45,910 nucleotides of DNA from Theristus sp. LFF4_11. Lineage: Eukaryota; Nematoda; Chromadorea; Monhysterida; Xyalidae. The notes beneath the pieces are model-generated. The model worked only from the letters and a program-made list of their open reading frames with translations. It made no database searches and was not told where the DNA came from. A program made the position numbers and the translations under genes. Shown here piece by piece: positions 25,905 to 39,000 of the stretch. Each line of letters starts with the position of its first letter. The stretch's first letter is position 1. The stretch lies in assembly GCA_030248135.1 (NCBI GenBank), contig JASANC010001323.1, positions 1 through 45,910 of the forward strand, in the 5' to 3' direction.

Positions 25905-28900
25905 TGCATGGTTTTTTGATACATAATCAAGACTTTGTTTTAATGAAGCACGCATTTTAGAGTTCACTGTTAACAGTGAATTCAGCTAGAATACAATAGA
26001 AACAATTATGGGTTTGTTTGGCTGCTGGGTGGCTTTCCATCGTTTTGAAATATGTTTTCGGCCAGTCGATACTTCTGTCGTTTAAAAATTGCGAAACCAC
26101 TGTGAACGTTCCTTTCAAACCATTTTTTGAAGTAAAACGCTTTAACTGATTAAAAATACTGGTTGTGACAATTCGTTAATTTGCTAGTTTCTTTCTACGG
26201 TCATTGTGAAATGTTTTGACTCAATAACTGTTCTGGAAAACACATAAAAACAACACTACACCGTGTGTGCCTGAAAAGTGACTTGAGGTTTGTGCGAACG
26301 TAGTTCGATCAAGGTGTTTATTTCCTCAGTTTCATATTTTTCAAATTCAGGCTGTTGGCACTCAATAAAAAAATTGAAATTTTTGCCATACACATGGGCT
26401 ACTAGTGTACCACGAGCCAGCAGATTCAGCCACATTCACATCAGCGTTCTAATTCATTTCCTGAGCGTCATATTTTCCATTGGTCTTAATGCGCGTTGAC
26501 GCAGTGTGATTCGATTAGACATTGATAAAAAATACACACAACAAATCTACATTACCAAGAACATTTATGGTCTGGTCACTGAAAAAACGTCATTTTTTAA
26601 GCGTCCGATGTTTTGCGCTTTGTCGTTTCCGATTTTAATCTGAAAATATTATCAAAAAAGTACATTGCATGCATTTACAAACTGCTGTATGACAAACTGT
26701 CATCACATTCAATAAGCGGAAAGCCACATACAGATTCGCTATCGGTTACAGTGCAGACGCGCACACAGCACACACTGGCAGCAAGCAGCCTGTCAACGTG
26801 TGTGTCGCGTGTGCGTGCTGCGTTCAGTTGCTGCGGTTGGCAGCAAACAGCGCTATGTGCCTGCACTGCACTGCGCCCGAACGAAATGTATGACGACCGC
26901 ACGTTTTGAACATCATGTTTGCCGACGGAAACTTTCTAAATTTAAAGTCCAGATAAAAGTTTTAAAGTTTATGGAACTACCGTCACGGAACAACGATGAG
27001 AGCAATGAACGACGGTTTCTTTGTAGAGACGGAGTTAGCACGTTGTGGCAATGGCGTTGCCCCATGCAATGCTCGTTTTGCACACGTCTCTCAAATGCTT
27101 CTCCGTTGCTACCGCACTCTTATACCACACGGCCAGTGTCAATAATTTCGGTCGGACTTGAATTTTTTTCAGAAGTGTGCATTTCTGTATATAACGTGTA
27201 CGCCAAACATTCCGTTTCACTTTCAATAGTATATTATTTCTCGCTCTAAACAGCACACATAACTGAAAGCTTTGTTTTTCAAGAAGATGCTTTGATGCCA
27301 CACCTGGTTTCGCAACAACAACATTTTTGGTGTGTTGTGCCGCGCGCGCTTTGGTGTTTTTTTCTTTCTGCCGAGCCAGCCAATTCATTCACCCCAAACC
27401 CAAAGTGGAACAAACCGATGTGCGTGTGCTTGCAGCGTTGTCATCTGGCATGTGCAAGTTTTGTTCGTTTTTGCAGAATCAATGCTTTTTACAGTCGAGC
27501 AAAGGCACCGGCACACACAGTTTGGTGTTTTGTTTTTAAAAAACTTTGCACAATGAAAAACCTTCGTATGTAAGCATTTGAAGGCGATGTTCATCAACAG
27601 TTATCATAACTGCAGCCAAAGTGGGCAAAAAAATAATAGTTTTGGAGCGCTAAGTACCCATACGGCAAACTCGGTAAAAAAATTACAGACTTTTTTCACA
27701 GTGAGACACCAAAATACAGAATCTGTTGTGTCCAGTACTGGTTGCAGTTGATAACGTAACTGCCAAACTAGTTTTTGGTGTGTGTAAGATAGTCTGTAAT
27801 ATTTTAAGACAGTCTGCCTTTTAAAAGTTTCCTTTTAAATAAGCTGAAATGGTAAAAAATAAAGTTACCTTGCGCATGAGTGAGTGTTGCTTGCGTTTTA
27901 CAAAATACAAACAAAACTGTGTTTAAATTCAGCATGTAGTAAAAATGCAATCGATCTCGGTTCTGCACCCGTGATCTATTATTGACGTTCGTTTTTGCTT
28001 GCAACCGATGTGCAAACAAAACAGTTGAGATGTTCATATCACGCCACGCCTCCCAAAATGACCTCAATCCCGTGGATCCTACGGTAGTGCACTGAATTTT
28101 TTATCGGATGTTGCATTGTATAATGTATTTTTTCAATTTTACAGACTTTTCCTTGCTTCATTTTTTTTCTTTCACGTAGCCATGCAGTTCATCAGAAAAT
28201 GCTTTGCCCAAAAAGCGTTAAAATTTTGTATTATGGTCTACACAATATTTCCCTTGAATCTGGAGACACTTTTTTGCCTTTCAAAAACTTTCGTTTCACT
28301 TATCCATTATTTTGTGTAAAAAGGCCAAATTTGAGCTACAACACTGAAACTGTGCACATATTTTATGACATACCCCTAGTCGAAAAAGGGGAATAAGGGA
28401 TAAATAACACCTCTTTTAGAACCTGTATATTGTGCGCACACTGCGCGTGTAGAACATCACCACGAAAAAAATTTCTCGTGCACAGAGCCTAACTGCGCTC
28501 CTTTTATGCTCACAGAGCCAGGCAAAGTTGTTGTGGAATTTTAGTGCGAACGACCAATCATCCATATTGTACCGGCATTCGCTGTCCGTTTCGCTCGCGA
28601 ACGGGCATGATTTTCATCAACTTCACAGCGAAATAAAAAGGCACTAAAAATAGAAACACAACAGCAGCGTGCGATATATCCCTTGGCAATACCATCGCCA
28701 CTCAGAACGAAACCTGAACGTAACCGAATAAAAATAAAGTACGGTATCTACCGTAGCAATAACTTTTGTACGGAAGCGATTTCCGTTTAAATTTCACGCG
28801 ACTGGAACCGATGCCGCAATTTTTTTCATCAAAAAAAACTGTTCAGAAATTTGTGGATCACTGTTCACTGTCACTGGCTGTTTGAACCTTTTAATCGCTA

Positions 28901-30030
28901 CCTTATGGTATCATCTTTTTTTATTAAACGTGACAGATAGAGAAAATGTTTCATGGCTGCGTGGCAATTTTAAATGAGCAAAAACTTAACGTATTCTGAC
29001 GACAGATTCGTGCAAGAAATTGAGAATAAATCAGTCAGAATGTTTTCTCATTAAACAAAGTTTATTTCAATTCATATTCGAACTACGCTCTGGCGCGAAA
29101 CATTTTTTCAGTGTGCGGCTTTTCCACACATCATTCAACATTACTAAGCCTCCTTCGTACGAAAAGATAATAGACATTGTCGCGTATAAGTTGGTGTGAT
29201 TGACCAGACGGTTTTGATGAGCCATAAAACGATGAGTCACTACATAGGAGCGTCATAAAGCACACGTCAGTGGCGTGTGCGGTGACGATTGATGAAATCT
29301 ATCGGTGTATGTGGCCTCCTTAAAAATTCCGCTTTTTTCATTCACCCAAAACATGTGAATGATGAAAACTCCTGTCGTACTGGCCATATGGTATTTTCTA
29401 TACTGCTTGAATGAATGTCACTGAAAACTCGTCAGACACTAAAAGCGTGGATGTGCAAAAACTTCTCTTGAAACCCTGACTTTGACTAGAAGTTTCTGTG
29501 TCCACCAGATTTCCCTCATTAAGAACGGTCTATCAAAATCGTGTCGGGACCGATTGTGGTTTAGACACGAGCACCGCGTGACGTTTGGCGGTTTTACTTT
29601 TTATGTGGTCTGTGGAATATGAATGTTATTCTGAAGCTTTTAGACGCGCATTATGCACATACAACGCATCAGCCAATGCAAAAGTTACTCTGCACGTCTT
29701 GTTTGTTGTATTAGAATGCCAGAATGCCAGATGTACGCAGCCCTTCAGCTAACTTCAGCTTTTAAAACCCGAAATGCAATATTCACTGCCCGCTAAACAA
29801 CCAGCAAGAAACGTTTTTCGATCTTTTTGAGCCAAATTAGAGAAGAAACATGTGTGTCTTTGTCATAAGTGAATCAGTGACATGCATCATCTAATCGAAT
29901 CAGCTTGTTTCAGTTCACCACACTAAATTTGTACAAACTTTTCCCGTTTCTGTATTTTTCTTTAGTTTTCATAGACAAATCTGACCCGACACATCGCGAA
30001 AAGTAGAACTGACAAAAAATAAAATTAAAA
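25905..30030. other. intergenic, nothing recognised
   Basis: About 4.1 kb between the Cys-rich gene and PMCA. Short open frames show no family resemblance and no consistent exon chain. The sequence is A/T-rich in places. The final part should contain the PMCA promoter and 5' UTR; the ATG at 30031 follows a purine/A-rich leader. Confidence 0.5.
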
Positions 30031-33000
30031 ATGATGAACGAGGTAGAGCCAAAGCAATCCAGTTCGGGATCGTATGGATGCACCTTGAATGAACTAAAGG
30101 AACTTATGAAACTTCGCGGAAGCGACGGTTACAAGAAGGTTGTTGTTGTTTTGGTTATGTTTGTTTTGTATACTGTACCACTGCGCAAAGAAGTTTATAA
30201 CTCATTTCACTTCACATCTATGATTTTTGAACGTATTTTTAAAGTTTTGAAAAAAACCGCTAACCGCGGTAAACGAGGGAATCGAACTTTGCTCGTGCAC
30301 ATGCAGCTGCACCACTCCAATTATTCATTGCGCATGCACTCAGTGTCTCTCAGACCGGTGTGCTGTGCGCGCACTGCAGTTTGCACGAACGAACGAGCGA
30401 ACGAAGTAAACTGAATCATTAAGTGAAGTGAACGTTTAATGTTTTTGATGAATGGTATTGCAATGCGAATGCACTTTAACAAATTGCACCGAATGATTGC
30501 AGATTGAGCAGGACTATGGATCAGCCGATAGACTTTGCAATCGGTTACGCACGTCACCAACGGACGGACTGAAGTCAGACGACTCGGATCTGTTGCAGCG
30601 TCGACAAGTTTTCGGTATCAACGAAATTCCGGCTGAGAAACCAAAATCCTTTTTGCAGCTCATGTGGGAAGCGATACAGGTAAAGGAAAAGATGGAGGAT
30701 GAACTGAAATGTGTGTTTCGAATCCTTTTTGGCGTGGCGTATTGTATTCTAACACAATCAGGACAACTGTTGAAACCATTTGCAATCAACCAACTGATTG
30801 GCTGATTTTGAACTTGGTTCACTGTGTCAGTCAGCTTTTGACAGATTCAAATACGAGAGTAACGCGCAACATTGAATGTTTGTTTGCGGCTTCAGACAAA
30901 ATACAACGTCCAGAGCGCACCCACCAATTGCAGGACACCACGTTGATCATTCTTCTGTGCGCCGCACTGCTGACGTTGGCGTTGTCATTCTACAATCCAA
31001 CAGACGAGCCAGTTGGCATTCATGCCGAAGGCGCTCAAGGGGCAGAGGAAGAGGGCATAGAGGAAAGTGCTGACTGGATCGAGGGCGCTGCGATCTTGCT
31101 GGCCGTCGCCGCCGTGGTGCTGGTCACCGCGTTCAATGATTACTCGAAGGAGAAACAGTTCAGAGGTGAGCACATCGAGAGAGCCTTGTCAGTACGATTT
31201 GGTTTCTAAGCCGTCTGCCACAGTGGCCGTCCGTTGATGTGCTCAGGTGTGAGTGACTGTGAACTCACACACGGCCTATCAGTTCAGCAGCATTGCATTT
31301 TTTGATGGGTTTGCACTGTTTCCATCAGGTCTGCAAGCGCGCATTGAGCAGGAGCAACAGTTTGCGGTTATCCGTGACGGCGACGTGCGCAACATCCACA
31401 TCCGTGACATTGTCGTTGGCGACGTCTGTCAGATTAAATATGGCAAGTACAACGTATTGTGCTGCCATTTGGTTTCATATTTTCACATTTTAACTATTTC
31501 ACATTTTTTACTCTCGACAACCACAAGAGTACGGTTGACATCGTGTTTCTTCCAAAAACCGTTTGTTGCGGTAATACAAACGTGTGCGCTAAATTGTTTT
31601 CAATATAAAAAAACGGCTGACTTTGACTTGTTTTTTTGTGAAAGCTGATGTCAACATCAGAGTATCGTTAATGCAGGTGATTTAATTCCGGCGGACGGTG
31701 TGATTCTGCAGAGTAACGACTTGAAAGTAGATGAATCGTCGTTAACTGGAGAATCCGATCACGTAAAAAAGGCAGCGACAACCGATCCAATGATGCTCTC
31801 CGGTTAGACTGCTGAAACACCTTGAGTTGTTCAGAGACGATCTGAGGTTAAGAGTAGGGATGTTGCGGTTCGGGCCTGCGAGTCGGTCCAAGCCATGAAA
31901 TTTGTTGCGGTTCGAGAGGCCGACCCGCACATCGTGCGGGCCGTGGACCACACTCTTGGCTCGCAACATCCCTAGTTAAGAGACCCTTGTTAAGAGAGTC
32001 TATCCAACGCAATCAAAAGACGTGGTGAGTTGAGAGTCGTTAAAAAGACATCTTTTGGCTCAAAGGCGTATCCAAGGAACGTTTCTTGAGTATTTTAAGA
32101 AACGATATACATAAGTCATAAGATACGCTTATTGGATAAAAAGCGTCTTTTTAAGATTAGTGACGTCGGTACCGTCGGTAAACATCAAATAAAAGCTCAG
32201 CAAAGCATGCTCGTGACACAGGGAACAAACTTCAGTGTCTTTGCACAGGCACGCACGTCATGGAAGGCAGCGGCAAAATGTTGGTCACCGCTGTCGGGCT
32301 CAGTTCTCAGACGGGCATCATCATGGCGCTCATGGGCGCCGGGGGAGCGAACAGCAAAAAGAAAACCAAGCAGCCAAACGAGGGTACAATCGATTTGCTG
32401 CTGAACCCATAAGCACGAATTCTGAATTTTTCCATTGAAAACAGAAAAGAGTAAATCAACAGCAGATTCACCAACGAATAAATCTTTTAATGTTTGCGCA
32501 TGATTCTGCTAATTTCTGTGGCCCTGTTTTTGAATGCTGAGTTTTTAAACAAGATTTTTTAAAATAATATAGATTTCAAATTTACAGGTGCAGCCGCAGT
32601 TGAAGCCGGTGCTACAGAGACCGACACTGAAATGACAAGTGGCAAACATCGCTCGGTGCTACAGGCAAAACTGTCACGACTTGCTGCCCAAATCAGCTAT
32701 GCAGGTTGTTCACTTCACTAGAGCATCACACTTTCATACATCAACTTTTAGCAGCTGTTGATTTGTTCATGTTGCATACACCCAATCAGCAGACACACAC
32801 AAACAACACGTCCACCAAATCAGGCGTGTACTTAACCAGTGTGGGCACCCAATGACCGTGTGTGCACCAAATCAGCGCGTGCACCCAATCAGTGTGCACC
32901 CATCAGTATGCACCCAATCAGTATGCACCCAATCAGTGTGCACCCAATCAGTATGCACCCAATCAGTATGCACCCAATCAGTGTGCACCCAATCAGTATG

Positions 33001-36000
33001 CACCCAATCAGTATGCACCCAATCAGTGTGCACCCAATCAGTGTGCACCCAATCAGTGTGCACCCAATCAGTATGCACCCAATCAGTGTGCACCCAATCA
33101 GTATGCACCCAATCAGTATGCACCCAATCAGTGTGCACCCAATCAGTATGCACCCAATCAGTATGCACCCAATCAGTATGCACCCAATCAGTATGCACCC
33201 AATCAGTATGCACCCAATCAGTGTGCACCCAATCAGTGTGCACCCAATCAGTGTGCACCCAATCAGTGTGCACCCAATCAGTGTGCACCCAATCAGTATG
33301 CACCCAATCAGTGTGCACCCAATCAGTATGCACCCAATCAGTATGCACCCAATCAGTATGCACCCAATCAGTGTGCACCCAATCAGTATGCACCCAATCA
33401 GTGTGCACCCAATCAGTGTGCACCCAATCAGTATGCACCCAATCAGTATGCACCCAATCAGTGTGCACCCAATCAGTGTGCACCCAATCAGTGTGCACCC
33501 AATCAGTATGCACCCAATCAGTGTGCACCCAATCAGTATGCACCCAATCAGTATGCACCCAATCAGTATGCACCCAATCAGTGTGCACCCAATCAGTGTG
33601 CACCCAATCAGTGTGCACCCAATCAGTGTGCACCCAATCAGTATGCACCCAATCAGTGTGCACCCAATCAGTATGCACCCAATCAGTATGCACCCAATCA
33701 GTATGCACCCAATCAGTGTGCACCCAATCAGTATGCACCCAATCAGTGTGCACCCAATCAGTGTGCACCCAATCAGTATGCACCCAATCAGTGTGCACCC
33801 AATCAGTATGCACCCAATCAGTATGCACCCAATCAGTGTGCACCCAATCAGTGTGCACCCAATCAGTATGCACCCAATCAGTATGCACCCAATCAGTGTG
33901 CACCCAATCAGTGTGCACCCAATCAGTGTGCACCCAATCAGTATGCACCCAATCAGTGTGCACCCAATCAGTATGCACCCAATCAGTATGCACCCAATCA
34001 GTGTGCACCCAATCAGTATGCACCCAATCAGTGTGCACCCAATCAGTGTGCACCCAATCAGTATGCACCCAATCAGTATGCACCCAATCAGTGTGCACCC
34101 AATCAGTGTGCACCCAATCAGTGTGCACCCAATCAGTGTGCACATCTCAACAGCGTGTGCACCGAATTGTATGTTTTCAGGAACGGCCATCGCAATTCTG
34201 ACGTTCCTGGTGCTCACAGTGCTGTTCTGCATTGAGTTCTACGGAGTGCAGCAACGTTCGTTCGAGTTTGCGCAGGTGCGCACGTTCGTCGACTACTTCA
34301 TAGTCGGCGTCACCGTGCTCGTGATTGCCGTCCCTGAAGGCCTGCCACTCGCAGTGACGCTCAGCCTTGCGTATTCCGTCAAAAAGGTACAATGGTGTTG
34401 ACGAGGCTGTGAAATGACGCTCACTGACCGATAGATGAAGTAATGGGACTATTTTGGAGAACGTCACCGGTTTGATATTAGCAGTCACCGAATAGAAACG
34501 TTCTCAGACAAATAGTTTTTCAAAATTTCCAACATGTTCCTCAAATTAGTATTTCAATTCAGATGATGAAAGACAACAATCTGGTGCGTCATTTAGACGC
34601 CTGCGAGACGATGGGCAACGCGACCACGATTTGCTCAGACAAAACTGGCACGCTGACCACGAACCGAATGACGGTGGTGCAGTCGTACATAAACGGTGAT
34701 CCATGGAAACTCTGTTATTTGAAGATGGTGCACTCTGTGCCCCAAGCTAATTGGCTGCTCACAATGTAGGATAAAAGCAGTGCTCTTCAAAACCGCATAG
34801 TGTGTTCAAAAATTCAAGAGGTTCGACTTCGACCCACGTTTTGCTGAACTTCTGTTTTTGAAACATCATTTCAGGCAAAAAGTGTGAAGCGTCACTTTAT
34901 TATTGATGCGTTTTGCCCGTTTTTCTGCAGAGACTCATCACAAAAGCACGCCAACATGGGATGAGCTTGATGAGCAAACCCGAGCTGTTCTCGTACAATT
35001 GATCTCCGTTAATAGCAGCTACGCGTCGAAAGTAATGCTCATTTACCGAAGATGACGGGGGTGTATCCCCTGACACAAAGTTGCGCCTCGTGGGAGAGGA
35101 TCCCGCGTGTCACTCACCCCCATCCCCCAAAAAATTTTGCCACCTTCCCCCCCCCCTACGGGTATAGGTATTATCCCCTACCCAAAAATGTCTGTCATCT
35201 TCGATACTGTTTGCAAATGTTTCATTAATTTGTGGCAGTTTTGACCCTGGTTTTTACGTGCAGGTGCTTGCACCAAAACAGTCCGGTGGCCAAGCGGAGC
35301 ACTTGGGCAACAAAACTGAGTGTGGCATGCTCGCGTTTGTGCTCGCTCTCGGGCAACAGTACGAGGTGCACAGGAAGCAGAACCCAGAGGAGTCCTTGGT
35401 GAAGGTCGGCTACAAAAATAACTGTCAGCAGTCTTTTAAAGTTTAAAAATATGACATGATGGTATGGTGTGGTTAAGTAATCTTTAAAAAAACGACCATC
35501 CATCTCGCTGTTCTATGCCTGATTGCACAGGTGTTCACATTCAATTCCATGCGCAAGTCGATGTCAACCGTGATCAGACACGACGGCAATTACAGACTGC
35601 TGACAAAGGGCGCTTCAGAAATTGTGCTGAACAAGTGGGTGTGTGGTGATGATGGTGATGGTCAACGCGCGGGGGACCTTTTCATTCAAATCTTTATCCT
35701 CAAGAAGTTTTTCAAACGAATATTAATAGCTACTTCACAAGTTTGTATGTTGCAGATGCTCATTCATCCTGGGCGACCACGGCGCGCTACGTGCCCTGAC
35801 ACAGCAGCACATGGACAAAGTGATCAAGACGGTCGTGGAGCCGATGGCCTCCGATGGACTGAGAACAATTTGTTTGGCATACAAGTACAGGGTGTCTAAA
35901 AACTACAAAACGGCTTGTTTTCGAGTTTGGAAATTGAACACTTGAACAATGTTTGCCACTGATTGTGTTAAAGTTTTTAAATTCGAAAATTCTAAAATTT

Positions 36001-39000
36001 GGGAGTGCAGCAACACAGTAGTTTTAATTCATTGTAAAAAAAATTCGGGCTTGTTTTTTAGACTAAAGTTGGGCCAGAAATCCGATGCGAGAAAAAAACA
36101 ATCCTGCACCAATATCATTAGCAATACTGTTACCTTGTGCAAGTGTCCTTGACAAACAGTTGACTCTGGTTTCCGTTTCAATGGTTGCCGTGCTGTTGCG
36201 ACACGCACAATTGATCGCACTTCATGATGTGCCCGTTTGCAGGGACTACGTTGTCAACGGGACACCGGCCGAGAATCAGGAGAGTGCGAATGCGGTCGAC
36301 TGGGACGCTGAGCAGCAGATCGTGAGCAGACTCACGGCGGTCGCTGTCGTCGGCATACAGGTGACAGACACAGCACCAGGCCTGGAACAACCGCCGCAAC
36401 TGTGCAGCTGCCTCCCGTCACTATACTTTCCGTCCTGTATTTTGTCGCACAGAAAAACATTCTTTAGAGCTACCACGTAGGTTGATGGGTAATGATGGCT
36501 GTTGCCGACCAACATGCTTTTCCTTTTCAAAACTGCAAAATAGCAAATTATTGAAGCCAACAAACTTTGAACTGTGCATTCAACTGAAGCCTGTGTGTCT
36601 TGATACCTAGGATCCAGTGCGTCCGGAGGTGCCAGCATCAATCAAGCAATGTCAACGGAGTGGCATTACGGTCAGGATGGTGACAGGTGACAACGTGAAC
36701 ACGGCACGTGCCATCGCGTTGCAGGCCGGCATTGTGAGACCCAAAGATCGCTCGATTGTCATCGACGGGCATGAATTTAATAAACGGTTACTCAAGATGC
36801 TCTCGGTCGAGTGTATTGCTACTGAAGTTGCCACTAAAGTTACTACTAAAATGAATTTACGCGCGCAGTCAATTTAGCAGCAAAACGGAACGATTGTTTT
36901 CGGATGTTTGCAGCATCCGTGACGAGAACGGTGCTGTGAGCCAGCATCTCCTGGACGAGGTGTGGGCTCGGCTGCGGGTGCTCGCGCGGGCACAGCCCGT
37001 CGACAAATATGTGCTCGTGAAAGGCATCATTGACAGCAAACTGCAGACCACCAACAAAAGGTTAGCAGGCATATTTTTGAAGTTGTATGTACAGGGTGAG
37101 CCAAAAAAAAGTTCCAATTCTAAAATGCTATCACTGGCTTGTGCTGAGTTGTTTCGAGCTGAAAATTAGAACACTATTAAAAAACATTTGGAGGTTTTTC
37201 TGACCAAACTTTTGTCATGGTATGTTGCCCCTATCACTCACTACAGCAAAATATATCCGGAAAATATGAAAAATCGACAAATGTTGTAAAATGCAGAGGG
37301 TTGATTTAACTGTAACAAAGATCAAAAGAATGAACGTTGGTGACAACCTGAATGTTCACAACACAAAAAAAGGTGAAAAAAGCAATATGAGTTTAAAGCA
37401 GCTTAGAAATGCCGAATGCTGAGTTGCATTTGAACAGTTTTTGATCACTCCAATGTTTCACTTCAAGTCTGAGTGTGCGTAAGCGGTTCTGCTCAGAACA
37501 GATGCGAATTTATCTTTTCAAATCCAAATTGGTTTTTTTCCTTTTTTAATACACAAAATTTGCCACTCTGATATTTTTTACCATAGTAGACTGGTTGTTT
37601 TTCTGCAGTGAGAGATGCACTTCCATTTTCAGTCTATGCTGCCATCATGGTTAAGTGGACGGCAGAGCAGCGAGTTTGGTCTGCCAATTCGTGGGAACAT
37701 GCGAATAACTTTTCCACAGTGGTTCGGCAATTTTGTAAAAGATTCAATATGACACCGCGTGACGATACATCAGTTCGGAAGATCGTTTATGAGCAATGAT
37801 AAACAGTGAGATTGTGGATAGACAGTGTTTTTTGTCAAAAATTGCTATTTTTTGAAAATTACACTGTAAAAATGAACTTACGTGTAAGCCAAAAAGTGTT
37901 CTAACAAGTTTTCCAAATTTTAAAACACGGGGTCCCTTTGTTACAGCTAAATCAAACCTCTGCATTTCACAACATTTGTCGATTTTTCATGTTTTCCAGA
38001 TATTCTTCTGTAGTGAGTGATAGGGGCAACATAACATAACAAAAATTTGGTCAGAAAACCCTCCAGATGTTTTCTAATAGTGTTCCAATTTTCAGCTCGA
38101 AACACCTCAGCACAAACCAGTGAGAGCATTTTAGAATTGGAACCTTTTTTTGGCCCACCCTGTATATCGTCAATGATTCTGTTTTCAACCGTGCGTTCAA
38201 GCCACTTCTTTGGAATCATATGTTGCAGTGAGGTGGTGGCTGTCACCGGTGATGGCACAAACGATGGACCAGCCCTGCGTAAAGCGGATGTCGGCTTTGC
38301 AATGGTAACAATTGGAAGAAATAATCAAAAAATTTCCCAACAGTCTCAAGAGAAAAAAAGGTCAACACAACCAGAAAATGTTTTCCTCGTCCCTCCGTGC
38401 CACTGAAACTTAGAGCTGTGGGCACATGGTGTGTCGGTCAATGAGTTTGGTGCGATCGTGGGCAAATTCGTCAATTTCGCAATAATCTACATTTAACTCC
38501 AGTAAATGGTTTGCTTACAGGGCATCGCCGGAACGGATGTAGCCAAAGAGGCGTCAGACATCATTTTGACGGACGACAATTTCACGTCAATAGTGAAAGC
38601 GGTAAAATGGGGCCGAAACGTGTATGACTGTATTGCTAAATTTCTCCAATTTCAATTGACAATCAACGTTGTCGCTGTGTGTGCTGCGTTCATTGGTGCT
38701 GCCACAATTAGAGACTCGCCCCTCAAGGTACAGTGCAAGTACAACCCGTGAAGGTTTTCTGCTGTATTTGTATGTTGAATACAACACAGTTTGAGGAAAT
38801 GGGAGCTTAAAAAACCTTTATTATGGCCACTAAAACAACCTCAAAAACGCGTTTTTTTTGTTATTTTTGGAGAGAGTAGCCATAGTCACTATTTTGGTAG
38901 CCACCTCGCTTTAATGTACTTAGTTTGCACAAAAAAACACAACTTAAACCAAAAAACTTATTTCAGGCCGTGCAAATGCTGTGGGTGAACTTGATTATGG

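Noticed and set aside
25233..25967. 244-codon minus-strand ORF with LTDRPTDRLTVLRSY repeats
   Set aside because: Produced by a minisatellite whose unit is a multiple of three. No start context, domain or splice support.
26613..27573. Overlapping ORFs of 70-149 codons on both strands
   Set aside because: No family resemblance, and overlapping frames on both strands without a consistent exon chain.
30253..30310. Minus-strand AGTTCGATTCCC resembling a tRNA T-arm (B box)
   Set aside because: The adjoining bases do not form a T-stem or acceptor stem and no A box is placed correctly.
32705..34180. CRISPR-like reading of the regular array
   Set aside because: Units are contiguous with no unique spacers, and the setting is a eukaryotic intron.
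32862..34235. Several ORFs of 420-520 codons on both strands across the CCAAT array
   Set aside because: They arise because a stop-free 15-bp unit keeps almost every frame open. The region is an intron flanked by well-defined PMCA exons.
35885..36242. TACAGGGTGTCTAAAA at the start of PMCA intron 13, resembling a transposon end
   Set aside because: No inverted partner in the 358 bp intron, so at most a solo or truncated end.
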